A DNA stretch of 64,000 bases from OLB7 sp966250335 (GTDB lineage Bacteria; Bacteroidota; Ignavibacteria; OLB7): assembly GCA_966250335.1 (NCBI GenBank), contig CBINGZ010000015.1, positions 38,575-102,574 of the forward strand. Reading direction: 5' to 3'. Every line of letters starts with the position of its first letter. The first letter of the stretch is position 1. The notes below the pieces were generated by a model. The model was not told the origin of the DNA. It did not search any database and worked only from the letters and a program-made list of their open reading frames with translations. Made by a program: the position numbers and the translations under genes. Shown piece after piece: positions 34,301-42,068 of the stretch.

Positions 34301-35963
34301 ACGCGTCACCAGCGATCCGGTCATCGTCTCGCGGACGACCCTCGATCTTGGAGACCGCCTTTCATGCGAAGCACGGACGGCGAGCGATTCGGTCGTCCTC
34401 TCCAACCTCGGTTCGGGGCCGGTGACGGTCCGTTCGGTCAGGCTGACATCGGGCGCCTCCTTCACGATTACCCCCCCGGTTCAACCCGATATGCAGATCG
34501 CGCCGGGAGATTCGATCGTGGTCACCGTGATCCAGCCGATCGGGCAGCCGGGTGAGATGCTCGATACGCTGCTGGTGGAAGCGGTCGGCGAGAAGAACGG
34601 GACGATCAGGATCCCGATCCGGGCACGATACGATATCGTCGCATACGATCTCCAGGATCTCGGACCCCTCCCCTCCTATCTCCCCTGCGATCGCACGACC
34701 GGCGGCTATACCTACGTGACGAACAGCGGCACCGTCGCCGACACCGTCACCCTCTCCTCGAACGACGGACGTATCTCGTTCCCCGATGGAGAGAGGATGA
34801 TCCTGGAGCCGGGAGAACGCGACTCGCTGCGGGTCGTGATCGACGGAACGCTGGATGAAACGGTGAGCGGAACGATCACGGCGCGCTCCGGCAGATGCGA
34901 TATCATGAAGAGCACCGAGACCTCGGCGAGCCTGATCGACCTCTCGACCGCGATGGAGGATGTCGATCTGGGAACGATTCCGGTCGGCGAAACGGGATCG
35001 GGCGTCCTGACGGTGACCAACAGCGGAGAGGCCGAGATCACGATCGAATCGATGAGCGCCGACGGCGACGCGGCGATCTCCGCCACCTTCACCGACGGAA
35101 GACGGAGCGTGCCGGCGGGAGGCTCCCTCCCTCTCGACCTAGGCTATGCTCCGACGGCGGCCGGGGCTTCGACGACGACGGTGACGATCGTCATCTCGGC
35201 TCCATGTCGCGATACGATCGTTGCAACCGTCAGTGGAGTCGCCTCGCTGGAGGAACGGTACGAGGTCGGCCTGGCGGCCGGAAATGTGACGGGACGCTGG
35301 GGAGACGTCGTCGACGTTCCGATAGCGCTCTCGAACGAGGAGTCCGCGCGGTTCCTCCCGGTGGTGATCGATATCGTTGCCTCGCCCGCTCTGCTCGACC
35401 CGATCGGTCTCTCCCTCCATGAGGAATATGCGGCCGTGCTGACGGTCGACCGGGTCGGCTACGACCCCTCGACGGGACGCGCCTCCTACAGAATTTCCAC
35501 GAAGGACCCCGGTATCCGGATTCCGACGACCGAGGCGTTCCTCACGGTCCGCTACGAAGTGCTCCGGGGCGATTCGATCTCCACGCCGGTGGAGGCAGGC
35601 GTTCCGGAGAGCGCCCGAAACGTCAGATGGCGCTCGTCGCCGGGGCTCTTCTCGCTCGCCGACTACTGCGACGCGCACGGACGACTGCTGCGCATCGAGG
35701 GAGGAGTCGCGCTGAAGCAGAACGCGCCGAATCCGTTCAACCCGTCGACGACCATCGAGTTCGAGATACCGTTCCGGGGACATGTGATTCTCTCCGTCCG
35801 CGATCTATCGGGGCGCGAGGTGGCGCGTCCCGTCGACGAGGTTCTTCCGGCCGGCCGCAGACGGCTGGTCTTCGACGGGTCGAATCTTCCCTCAGGATTA
35901 TATTTCTACGAACTGACCGTCGGTCGCAACACGATCCGTCGCAGGATGACCCTCACGAAGTAG
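31395..35963 (+). CDS. Giant secreted beta-propeller / choice-of-anchor-D protein with T9SS sorting domain (module B, first gene)
   Basis: About 1522 residues. A signal peptide (FLITLLLTLLPSIASA) is followed by a Ycf48/BNR propeller (about 35-340) with repeats TADGGLTWN, TLDGGATW, TSDGGATW, STDGGVSW and TSNGGVSW. About ten ASH / choice-of-anchor-D domains (about 345-1430) follow; many of their edges carry Cys followed by DT(I/V), for example CGLSDTIEIVG and CADTVTVAITG, suggesting regular disulphides. The C-terminal T9SS type A sorting domain starts NAPNPFNPSTTIEFEIP and ends with SGLYFYELTVG. The ATG at 31395 starts the signal peptide and has GGAG upstream. The next gene begins at the base after the stop codon. 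It is the same architecture as the gene at 10475-14287; the role is unknown. Confidence 0.9.
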   Translation: MKSRLLPLLFRSIRAFLITLLLTLLPSIASAQWRKLPLYPGTFFNEVFFIDNSSGWITGFSGTVLRTADGGLTWNTSTLPGASSSANRDICFVSASTGFVSGDDGIWKTLDGGATWTSITPTNPSPSGSSSMWFTDADNGVYGFGGCAGTTVTFCSTSDGGATWASVTYDHTTPDVAVGGICYMAGAYYAVGGNGKGWKSTDGGVSWTATPTGSAGWQEDIVAAGGTLFVASANGTSCGSTGGGKILKSHDGASTWASTSFATTVMWGISMYSAMDGWSCGDNGNAYRTSNGGVSWTSVACGFGNVDRVDDICFTDATHGWAVGDGIYQFVGDYFVPARDTIDFGDILVGAVSADSLTGVLAVGGAGTILSAALGGSDASQFQVGGANTPVQVPSCQRGGMLTRFIPKSEGVKYGHVDFNLSDFTPVPRVVVKGRGVKPRIFGASGVAFDTLACETKTEKILSLRNDGTYPLTIDSAIFSKQSGGRYRVRAPALPLSIPPGGSADIVVEETATGFGAINAEMQLYNNDAETGKSPFVVRLGGYRTAVRAQIAPDTLVTVPAAAIGTTSQICVRYTNTGDGEQIIETVRPIGTMAPIRLVDSVKGVRLPKFGYHEICFEAEAGDTSLHTRQFLVRTQPCNVDTIITVRYKARNPSIVTGDAVVFDNVSCGLEAFDTIDVSNKGDDRLILQNPRFVGTDSTEFTVVLPTSWPDTIAVAGSTRIVVRFTPTKAKVAHSASIVLPNNDLMPGRSDRRVSLSASRNIPELVPLTRRLDLGPICLNDTPRSARIAVRNSGTLRASGLALEPAAGDGITTAAFLHAVDLEPSKWDTVAVEIVPSRMGAFSERHVIRYEPCGLSDTIEIVGTVVGVTLASTPPTIDFGASAPGSNRRRTIMLENRGNIDAAVIELLLDPPIPGLEILSPLGTFALTPGGSIEVEIGFATNEEIDISALLKALYVGDCADTVTVAITGRVTSDPVIVSRTTLDLGDRLSCEARTASDSVVLSNLGSGPVTVRSVRLTSGASFTITPPVQPDMQIAPGDSIVVTVIQPIGQPGEMLDTLLVEAVGEKNGTIRIPIRARYDIVAYDLQDLGPLPSYLPCDRTTGGYTYVTNSGTVADTVTLSSNDGRISFPDGERMILEPGERDSLRVVIDGTLDETVSGTITARSGRCDIMKSTETSASLIDLSTAMEDVDLGTIPVGETGSGVLTVTNSGEAEITIESMSADGDAAISATFTDGRRSVPAGGSLPLDLGYAPTAAGASTTTVTIVISAPCRDTIVATVSGVASLEERYEVGLAAGNVTGRWGDVVDVPIALSNEESARFLPVVIDIVASPALLDPIGLSLHEEYAAVLTVDRVGYDPSTGRASYRISTKDPGIRIPTTEAFLTVRYEVLRGDSISTPVEAGVPESARNVRWRSSPGLFSLADYCDAHGRLLRIEGGVALKQNAPNPFNPSTTIEFEIPFRGHVILSVRDLSGREVARPVDEVLPAGRRRLVFDGSNLPSGLYFYELTVGRNTIRRRMTLTK

Positions 35964-37979
35964 ATGAGATCCCGCGACCATATCGCTCGTTTTCCATTCT
36001 GCCTCGCCATGCTCCTTGCAGGGTCGGCTGAAGGCTTCGGACAGGAGCGTTCGCCCGTCGACGGGCCGGGGGCCCTCTCCGCCGGAATCTTCGGCGGCCG
36101 GTCGATGGTCCGGTACTCGGCCGATTTTGCGGTGAGCGCAACCGGGGAGCTCACCCCGTTTACCGGATGCGGGAAGTTCACACGGGGAACCGGCGCGGGC
36201 TGGATCGTCGGCGGGACCTTCGGAAGGGGGTTCGGCTCCGGCCTGCGGCTCGGCGTCGCGCCCGACCTGGAGTTCGCGGAAGGAACGCTCACCTACCCCT
36301 GCGTCGATCCGGCGCGCATCAGGCTTCCGGACGGAACGACGACGGCGGCGGAGACGGAGTTCGCGGCCGATATATCGTACACGGGCGCTTCGATCCGTCT
36401 CTTCGCCGAATGGAGCCCCTTCCCCACCCCACTCTCCTTCTCGGCCGGTCCTGTCGTCTCCGCGATCCTGCAAAGCAGCTACGACGTCCATGAGGATATC
36501 ACGGCCCCGACAAGCGCCGAGTTCGTCGAGGGGGGGCAGAGCAGAACCTACGGTCGGGACGAGTTCGACCCGGCCGGGGTCGCGTTCGGGCTCGACGCGG
36601 GTATATCGTATCATGCTCCGATCAGCTCGGCTCTCGCCCTGGTTCCCTCGGTCGGCGTCAGAGGTTTTTTCTCGGATGAAATGACGTGGGGGAATATCCG
36701 TTCTACCTCGGTACGATTCACGCTCGGCGTGGAGCGAGCCTTTGTCAGGGATGATTCCCCCCCCGTGGCGATCGAACCGGTCACCTCTCAGGCACCGGTC
36801 GTTGAAGCTCCGCCCCCCCTGTCGTCGGCCCTGGCCGCGCGGAGCATGGGGGTGGACGGAACTCTCTCCGACACCGTCGTCATCAGGCTGCACGGAACCA
36901 CGCGGACCGATCTGAACCCGCTCCTCCCCTATATCTTCTTCGAAAGAGGGGAAAGAAACATCCCATCACGATATACTGCAAACGGGATGGAAACCCCGGG
37001 AACGTTCAGCGAGTCCACCTTCGGGGAATCGAATCCTCTTGCGATCTACCGAAGAATCCTCGATATCGTCGGAAGCCGCATGCGGCGCAACGAGAAGGCG
37101 ACCCTGACGCTCAGCGGGGTCGAGCTGACCGAGGAGTCGGGAGGCATAAGCAGAAACGATCTGGAAATGGGGCTGGGATTGAGTCGGGCGGTAGAGGTCA
37201 AAGGATATCTTGTCAGGGTGTGGGGAATCGCGGAGGACAGAATCACCACATCGGGACGAACCGATCAGATGCCCGCGGGAACACAGCCGGGAGACGAACA
37301 GCGCCTTGCAGAGCGCCGACGGGTGGAGCTGGTCGCCAGCGATCCCGCGATCCTTACCCCTGTCCGCGTGAAGGAGTTCACCTCCGCTATCTCCTACCCC
37401 GATCTGAAGATCAGACCTGAGATCACCGGAGGGAACAGCGAGACGGGATGGACGATCCGTGCGACGTATGACGGCGTAACCTTCGACGTTGCGCGAGGAG
37501 CCGGACCGGCGCCGGCGTCGATCTCATGGGACACCGAGCCGCTTGCACGTTCCGAAGCCGCCGAGGGGCGTCTGGAACTCCGGCTCGACGTCACCGGAGC
37601 GGGAGGCGGCGCCACATCCCGCAGCAGCATCCCCGTCCGTATCGAGCGCCGCTCGGAATCGAGCACCGAGGGGCGGGCGCTCCTTCTCTTCGAGTACGCC
37701 GGGGACAGGCTGCTGATGAACCAGGAGCCGTCATCGACGATGCTCGCCGGGCTGACCTTCACCGACACGGTGAACGTCGTCGGCCACACCGATCGCCTTG
37801 GCGAGACCGACGCCAACCGCGAGCTCTCCAGGCGCCGGGCCGAGGCCGTTGCCCGCTGGATCGACCGGGCGGTTCTGATCCAGGGACGAGGCGAGGAGAG
37901 CGTTCTGTTCGACAACACGACGCCGGAAGGACGGTTCTACTCACGCAGCGTCGTGGTGGAATCGGCCCGCAGGCCGTGA
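35964..37979 (+). CDS. OmpA-family outer membrane protein with two OmpA-like domains (module B, second gene)
   Basis: A 671-residue protein. It has a signal peptide (FCLAMLLAGSAEGFG) and a barrel-type region of about 230 residues with Gly-rich strands (GWIVGGTFGRGFGSGLRLGV). A Pro-rich linker, a degenerate OmpA-like domain (ATLTLSGVELTEESGG...LAERRRVELV) and a C-terminal OmpA domain with VVGHTDRLG and NRELSRRRAEAVARW follow. The Asp and Arg used for peptidoglycan binding are present. It starts with zero spacing after the giant T9SS gene, so the two are certainly co-transcribed. It is the architectural twin of the protein at 8442-10478. It ends one base before the convergent DHH gene. Confidence 0.9.
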   Translation: MRSRDHIARFPFCLAMLLAGSAEGFGQERSPVDGPGALSAGIFGGRSMVRYSADFAVSATGELTPFTGCGKFTRGTGAGWIVGGTFGRGFGSGLRLGVAPDLEFAEGTLTYPCVDPARIRLPDGTTTAAETEFAADISYTGASIRLFAEWSPFPTPLSFSAGPVVSAILQSSYDVHEDITAPTSAEFVEGGQSRTYGRDEFDPAGVAFGLDAGISYHAPISSALALVPSVGVRGFFSDEMTWGNIRSTSVRFTLGVERAFVRDDSPPVAIEPVTSQAPVVEAPPPLSSALAARSMGVDGTLSDTVVIRLHGTTRTDLNPLLPYIFFERGERNIPSRYTANGMETPGTFSESTFGESNPLAIYRRILDIVGSRMRRNEKATLTLSGVELTEESGGISRNDLEMGLGLSRAVEVKGYLVRVWGIAEDRITTSGRTDQMPAGTQPGDEQRLAERRRVELVASDPAILTPVRVKEFTSAISYPDLKIRPEITGGNSETGWTIRATYDGVTFDVARGAGPAPASISWDTEPLARSEAAEGRLELRLDVTGAGGGATSRSSIPVRIERRSESSTEGRALLLFEYAGDRLLMNQEPSSTMLAGLTFTDTVNVVGHTDRLGETDANRELSRRRAEAVARWIDRAVLIQGRGEESVLFDNTTPEGRFYSRSVVVESARRP

Positions 37980-37980
37980 C

Positions 37981-38982
37981 TCACCCCCATCCCTTCTCCT
38001 TCAACCCGTTCAGCGCCTCCGTGAACTCGGCGAACGACGCAAACCGGCAGCCGCTCGCGTTGTTGTGACCGCCGCCGCCGAACCGCTCGGCGAACTCGCG
38101 GGCGTTGATCCGGGCCCCGTCGATCGATCTGATAGAGCAGCGCACCCCCCAGTCCTCCTGCATCGAATAGATGATCGCCAGCACGTTCGGGGCCGCATCG
38201 CTGTGGTCGCAGAGAAAATTCCCCATCTCCGACGAAAAGGAGCTGGAGTTCACCACGCGGAGGAGCATCCCCTCGATCTCGATATCGATTGTGTGTCTGA
38301 CGGTCTTCCGGATCTGGGAGTCGACCATCGTCGTGATCCCCTTCCCTTCGGCCTTCCTCGACTCGCGCCATTCATCGGGGGAGTCAAGGCAGCGGCGCAG
38401 TTCGGCGTACATCGACTCCTCATGGCCGTCGAGCGTGTTGAGCGCGGCGTTGATCTCGCGTGAATCGGGGAGCTTCCATTCCCAGATATCCTGATCGGCC
38501 ACGTAGCTGAGCAGAGGGGGCATCGGCATGACCGATTCGAACTTCCTGTCGAAGTAGTGCCAGACGAGGGTGGCCCCGCTGAGACCGGGACCGATCCGGA
38601 TATCGGTTTCATCGCAGTATTGGCCGAGCTGATCGATGTTCCGCCGGGCGGTCTCGTGATGGTCGATGCAGATCACGCGCGGCATCGTCTCCCCAAGCTT
38701 GTGCTCGGACCGGAGATGCTCGACGATCTGATCGAACTTGGTGCGTGAGACGCCGATGTCGACGAAGTAGATCTCCCGCACCTCGTGCTTCGGGGTCACT
38801 TCGTGAATCAGGTAGTTCTCCGGCAGGGGGTCGTCCCACTCGGTGTTGAATCCAAGGGGACAGAAGCGGATATCGTCGTGCGCGCCGAGGTATCCGGCGG
38901 ATTCGAGGCGATATCGGAGTGCGGCGGCCGAGGCCGAACCGTCGTTGCAGGGAGCGTGGTAGAAGCAGATGATGGAAACCAT
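37981..38982 (-). CDS. DHH/DHHA1-family phosphoesterase
   Basis: A 333-residue metal-dependent phosphoesterase. All motifs are present: FYHAPCNDGSASAAAL near the N-terminus (motif I), IYFVDIG (II), CIDHHETA (III, the DHH), VADQDIW (IV) and the C-terminal DHHA1 FGGGGHNNASG. The family hydrolyses short oligonucleotides (nanoRNase), cyclic dinucleotides or other phosphoesters with Mn2+. The specific substrate is not determined, and it does not have the extra domains of RecJ or GdpP. It is soluble, with no signal peptide. It is convergent with the OmpA gene of module B at a distance of one base. Confidence 0.88.
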   Translation of the reverse strand: MVSIICFYHAPCNDGSASAAALRYRLESAGYLGAHDDIRFCPLGFNTEWDDPLPENYLIHEVTPKHEVREIYFVDIGVSRTKFDQIVEHLRSEHKLGETMPRVICIDHHETARRNIDQLGQYCDETDIRIGPGLSGATLVWHYFDRKFESVMPMPPLLSYVADQDIWEWKLPDSREINAALNTLDGHEESMYAELRRCLDSPDEWRESRKAEGKGITTMVDSQIRKTVRHTIDIEIEGMLLRVVNSSSFSSEMGNFLCDHSDAAPNVLAIIYSMQEDWGVRCSIRSIDGARINAREFAERFGGGGHNNASGCRFASFAEFTEALNGLKEKGWG

Positions 38983-39014
38983 AGAGGGCGAAAATACGCC
39001 CGCGGCCCCGTATG

Positions 39015-39054
39015 AAAAAGCCGCTCCGCGGAAAAGAATTCCCGCAAAGCGGCT
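39015..39054 (-). terminator. Rho-independent terminator after the PorT-like gene
   Basis: AAAAAGCCGCTCCGCGGAA (39015-39033) pairs with TTCCCGCAAAGCGGCTT (39039-39055) with two mismatches. Read on the minus strand it ends in a TTTTT tract, 27 bases after the stop codon. Confidence 0.85.
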
Positions 39055-39081
39055 TCGTTCTTCAACCGGTGTGACCCCGGC

Positions 39082-39747
39082 TTACGGACGGAAGATCATA
39101 CCGGCCGTCATCTTCATATCGAGGGAGTTCCAGGAGCCGATCGTGAAGGGGGCATGGTAGTTGTTGATATCGACCAGTCCCAGACCGAAACGGACGTCGG
39201 AGTAGAACGAGAACTTGGAGCTCAGCGCGTACTCGACGCCGCCGGCGACGTCGAGCCCCAGATCGAACGACTTCGTGGAGTTCGTGAGATCGACGAAGGT
39301 AACCTCGCCGCCGTCGGTGATCGACTCCCCTTCCGCCTTCAGACGGAGCCCGACGCGCGGACCCGCTCCGCCGTAGAACGCCAGATCGGGACCGCCGAAC
39401 TTCGCCTTGAGGGTGATCGGGAACTCGAGATAGGTCATCCTGTACTTGAGCGTCGTCTCGCCGAACTGTCCCCCCCACGAACTGACGATCTTCGCCCCCT
39501 TCTCCACATACTGCGCTTCAAGCTGAAGGCTGAAGCGCGGATCGACCGAGTATTCCACCAGGCCGCCGACGACAAGTCCTTCCAGCCTGCGCTGTGAATC
39601 CTCATGGGAATCGAAGCTGTGGTTGGTGGCGCCGGCCAGATTGAGGCCGGCACGGATGCCGACGCCGATGTTCTGCGCTCCGGCTGGAACGGCGGCGCAG
39701 AGAAGTGCAGAGAGAGCGAGCAGGACGAAAGGGAACTGACGCTTCAT
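39082..39747 (-). CDS. PorT-like outer membrane beta-barrel protein
   Basis: A 221-residue protein with a signal peptide (FVLLALSALLCAAVPAGAQ) and a barrel of alternating strands: GVGIRAGLNLAGA, LVVGGLVEYSVDPRFSLQLE, YLEFPITLKAKF and FYGGAGPRVGLRL. It ends with an aromatic-containing strand (LDMKMTAGMIFRP), as outer membrane proteins do. It belongs to the broad outer-membrane beta-barrel family of Bacteroidota that includes PorT of the T9SS. Whether it is PorT itself or a general porin cannot be settled from this sequence. It stands alone between convergent and spaced neighbours. Confidence 0.85.
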   Translation of the reverse strand: MKRQFPFVLLALSALLCAAVPAGAQNIGVGIRAGLNLAGATNHSFDSHEDSQRRLEGLVVGGLVEYSVDPRFSLQLEAQYVEKGAKIVSSWGGQFGETTLKYRMTYLEFPITLKAKFGGPDLAFYGGAGPRVGLRLKAEGESITDGGEVTFVDLTNSTKSFDLGLDVAGGVEYALSSKFSFYSDVRFGLGLVDINNYHAPFTIGSWNSLDMKMTAGMIFRP

Positions 39748-40012
39748 ACCGTGGATGAGGCTAACGGTTAAATGTAAGCGACTCGCGTTCAGCGGAGGCG
39801 AATCGATGGGCTGTCGGGTCTGGAAGGATCGGCGCCAAGAGGGATGCGCCGTAGAGGGTCGACGGAGTTTCGAGGACGAAGATAATCGTTCGAGCCCTCC
39901 TTCGCGAGGAAGAATTTCATCCGCCCGTATCTTTGACGCGATTAACGGGAACGAAGTGCATTACATCGCTGTTATCTGCGGGTTATATCGCTCCGGAACC
40001 GACGGAATATCG

Positions 40013-41056
40013 TCACCCGGCCGCCACGGCCAGCCGGTCGAGCGCCTCCAGCACCATCTCCCCCGCCCGTTCAGCCCCATCCCGATCGATATCTCTGTGG
40101 AATGCAGCGCGTAGTCTCCCCCTGAACGCGCCGGAGAGAAGGACGCCCCGTTCGGCCGCCGCCGCCGAGAGTTCCTTCAGATCGATCCCCTTCAGCGCGA
40201 AGACCACGATGTTCGTGTCGGGAGCGGCGGGGAGATCGACGAACTCGCTTGTCGAGATGATCTCCGCGAAGCGCCTCGCCTTCTCATGATCCTCGGCGAG
40301 CCTTGGGAAATTGTGCTCGAGCGCATGAAGCCCGGCGGCCGCGAGAATCCCCGCCTGTCGCCACCCTCCGCCCCAGATCTTCCGGAACTTCCTGGCGACG
40401 TCGATCCGCTCGGCGGTCGAAGCCATCACCGATCCGACGGGAGCGCCGAGTCCCTTGGAGAGACAGACCGAGACGGTGTCGAACCGGGAGGCATAGTCGG
40501 CCGGGGCGATCCCGGTCGCCGCGCATGCGTTCCAGAGCCTGGCGCCGTCCAGGTGGAGGCTGATCCCGCGTTCGCGCGCATAGGCGACAATGCCGTCGAT
40601 CACATTCATCGGGACGATTACTCCCCCCCCTCTGTTGTGCGTCTGTTCGATTGCAATAACAGAGGTAGGAGGGAGATGATATTCATCCTCGCGGACCGCC
40701 CAGTCGATATCCTCGATTCTCATGATCCCATCCTCGTCCGGGACGGTATGAAGCTGCACTCCGGAGAGGAGCGCGGGGGCGGCGGCCTCGTAGTTGAAGA
40801 TATGGCTCCGTGCTCCCAGAATCACCTCGTCCCCCGGTTTCGTAAGGGTCTTCAGGCAGAGCTGGTTGCTCATCACGCCCGTCGGAACGAAGATCGCGCG
40901 CTCCTTTCCGAGCATCGAGGCAACGTATTCCTCCAGCCGGTTGATCGTCGGGTCCTCGCCGTAGACGTCGTCCCCGACCTCGGCGTTCATCATCGCTTCG
41001 AGCATTTCCCGGTCCGGCCGGGTGACCGTGTCGCTTCTAAGATCGATTCGTATCAT
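40013..41056 (-). CDS. ltaE: Low-specificity L-threonine aldolase
   Basis: A 347-residue PLP enzyme of fold type I that cleaves threonine or allo-threonine to glycine and acetaldehyde. The N-terminus IDLRSDTVTRPDREMLEAMM and GDDVYGEDPTINRLEE are family signatures. The PLP lysine lies in VCLSKGLGAPVGS, and GAPVGSVMA follows it. The ATG at 41056 is used, because the ORF start at 41101 adds 15 residues before the conserved IDLRSDT. It is divergently placed from comB. Confidence 0.92.
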   Translation of the reverse strand: MIRIDLRSDTVTRPDREMLEAMMNAEVGDDVYGEDPTINRLEEYVASMLGKERAIFVPTGVMSNQLCLKTLTKPGDEVILGARSHIFNYEAAAPALLSGVQLHTVPDEDGIMRIEDIDWAVREDEYHLPPTSVIAIEQTHNRGGGVIVPMNVIDGIVAYARERGISLHLDGARLWNACAATGIAPADYASRFDTVSVCLSKGLGAPVGSVMASTAERIDVARKFRKIWGGGWRQAGILAAAGLHALEHNFPRLAEDHEKARRFAEIISTSEFVDLPAAPDTNIVVFALKGIDLKELSAAAAERGVLLSGAFRGRLRAAFHRDIDRDGAERAGEMVLEALDRLAVAAG

Positions 41057-41248
41057 GGCTTGTTGTTCAGGTTCAACTTGATGATGCGGCGGGGTGCGCA
41101 TGAAGCTTGAAGGATGTCCCGAAGTGCCGGCACCTCAAGTAATCCCTTAAGATCGACCGCCCCCCTCTTCAACCAGTTTCGACTTTGAATTTGCCCTGTT
41201 TCGGGGCATATTTAGCCGTCAACTCTTCTGAATTCCGGTATTTCGCCG
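41057..41248. promoter_or_regulatory. Divergent promoter region of ltaE and comB
   Basis: The interval contains TTTGCCCTGTTTCGGGGCAT (about 41190-41209) with a small palindrome TGCCC/GGGCA next to an AT-rich TATTTAG. It is a candidate operator and promoter for comB. The assignment is by position only. Confidence 0.35.
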
Positions 41249-41983
41249 ATGCTGATCGACGTCAAAATCATTCCCTCCGCCGTCCGGTCGGATGCGGATC
41301 TGCGAGGAAAAACCGTCGTGGTCATCGACACGCTGAGGGCGACGTCGACGATCGTGCAGGCGCTGAGATCGGGAGCGCGGGAAGTGATTCCGACCGACGA
41401 TATCGAGGATGCCGTGGCGACCGCCAGGCGACTCGGGAGCGAACGGACCCTCCTCTGCGGAGAACGGAACTCGGTGAGAATCGAGGGATTCGACCTCGGC
41501 AACTCTCCGCTTGAATATACGGCCGACGTCGTTGACGGCAAGTCGCTGGTGATGGTCACCACGAACGGAACCGTCGCGCTCCGTCGGTCGATGGTCGCCG
41601 ATCGGGTCTTCTGCGGCGCCCTCGTCAACGCCGGCGCGCTGGCCCGGACGATTCAGGAGCTGGGGGTCGATGAACTGACGATCATCTGCGCGGGGACCTA
41701 CGGAAACTTCTCGCTGGACGACGTCTATGGAGCCGGAGGAGTGATCGAACGGATCGAATCGCTCGGCGGCGTCCCGACCCTGACCGACGGGGCGGCGGCC
41801 GCCCGGATGCTCTACCGCGAAATCGCCTCCGACCTGCACGGCGCCATGCGCGCAACGGGTCATGGACGGACGCTTCTGAAGCTCGGATTCGACGCCGACG
41901 TGGAGTTCTGCTCCCGGCTCGATATTCCGGACGCGCCGGTCCCGGCCCTCGACGGAAGCATGATCCGGGCGTTCAGACATTGA
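41249..41983 (+). CDS. comB: 2-phosphosulfolactate phosphatase
   Basis: A 244-residue ComB. Typical segments are VVVIDTLRATSTIVQAL near residue 25, LLCGERNSVRIEGFDLGNSP, MVTTNGTVAL and ICAGTYGNFSLDDVYGAG. In methanogens ComB removes phosphate from 2-phosphosulfolactate during coenzyme M synthesis; many bacteria carry it in sulfolactate metabolism or without a known partner. No ComA or ComC gene is in the window, so the role here is open. It lies 85 bases before ftsK on the same strand. Confidence 0.92.
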   Translation: MLIDVKIIPSAVRSDADLRGKTVVVIDTLRATSTIVQALRSGAREVIPTDDIEDAVATARRLGSERTLLCGERNSVRIEGFDLGNSPLEYTADVVDGKSLVMVTTNGTVALRRSMVADRVFCGALVNAGALARTIQELGVDELTIICAGTYGNFSLDDVYGAGGVIERIESLGGVPTLTDGAAAARMLYREIASDLHGAMRATGHGRTLLKLGFDADVEFCSRLDIPDAPVPALDGSMIRAFRH

Positions 41984-42068
41984 ACGCACGACGACCCGTA
42001 CGAAGAGGGACGGAAGAACGCATGACGATAGATACGTACGATACAACGCTGGACCAACTATAACTGCC

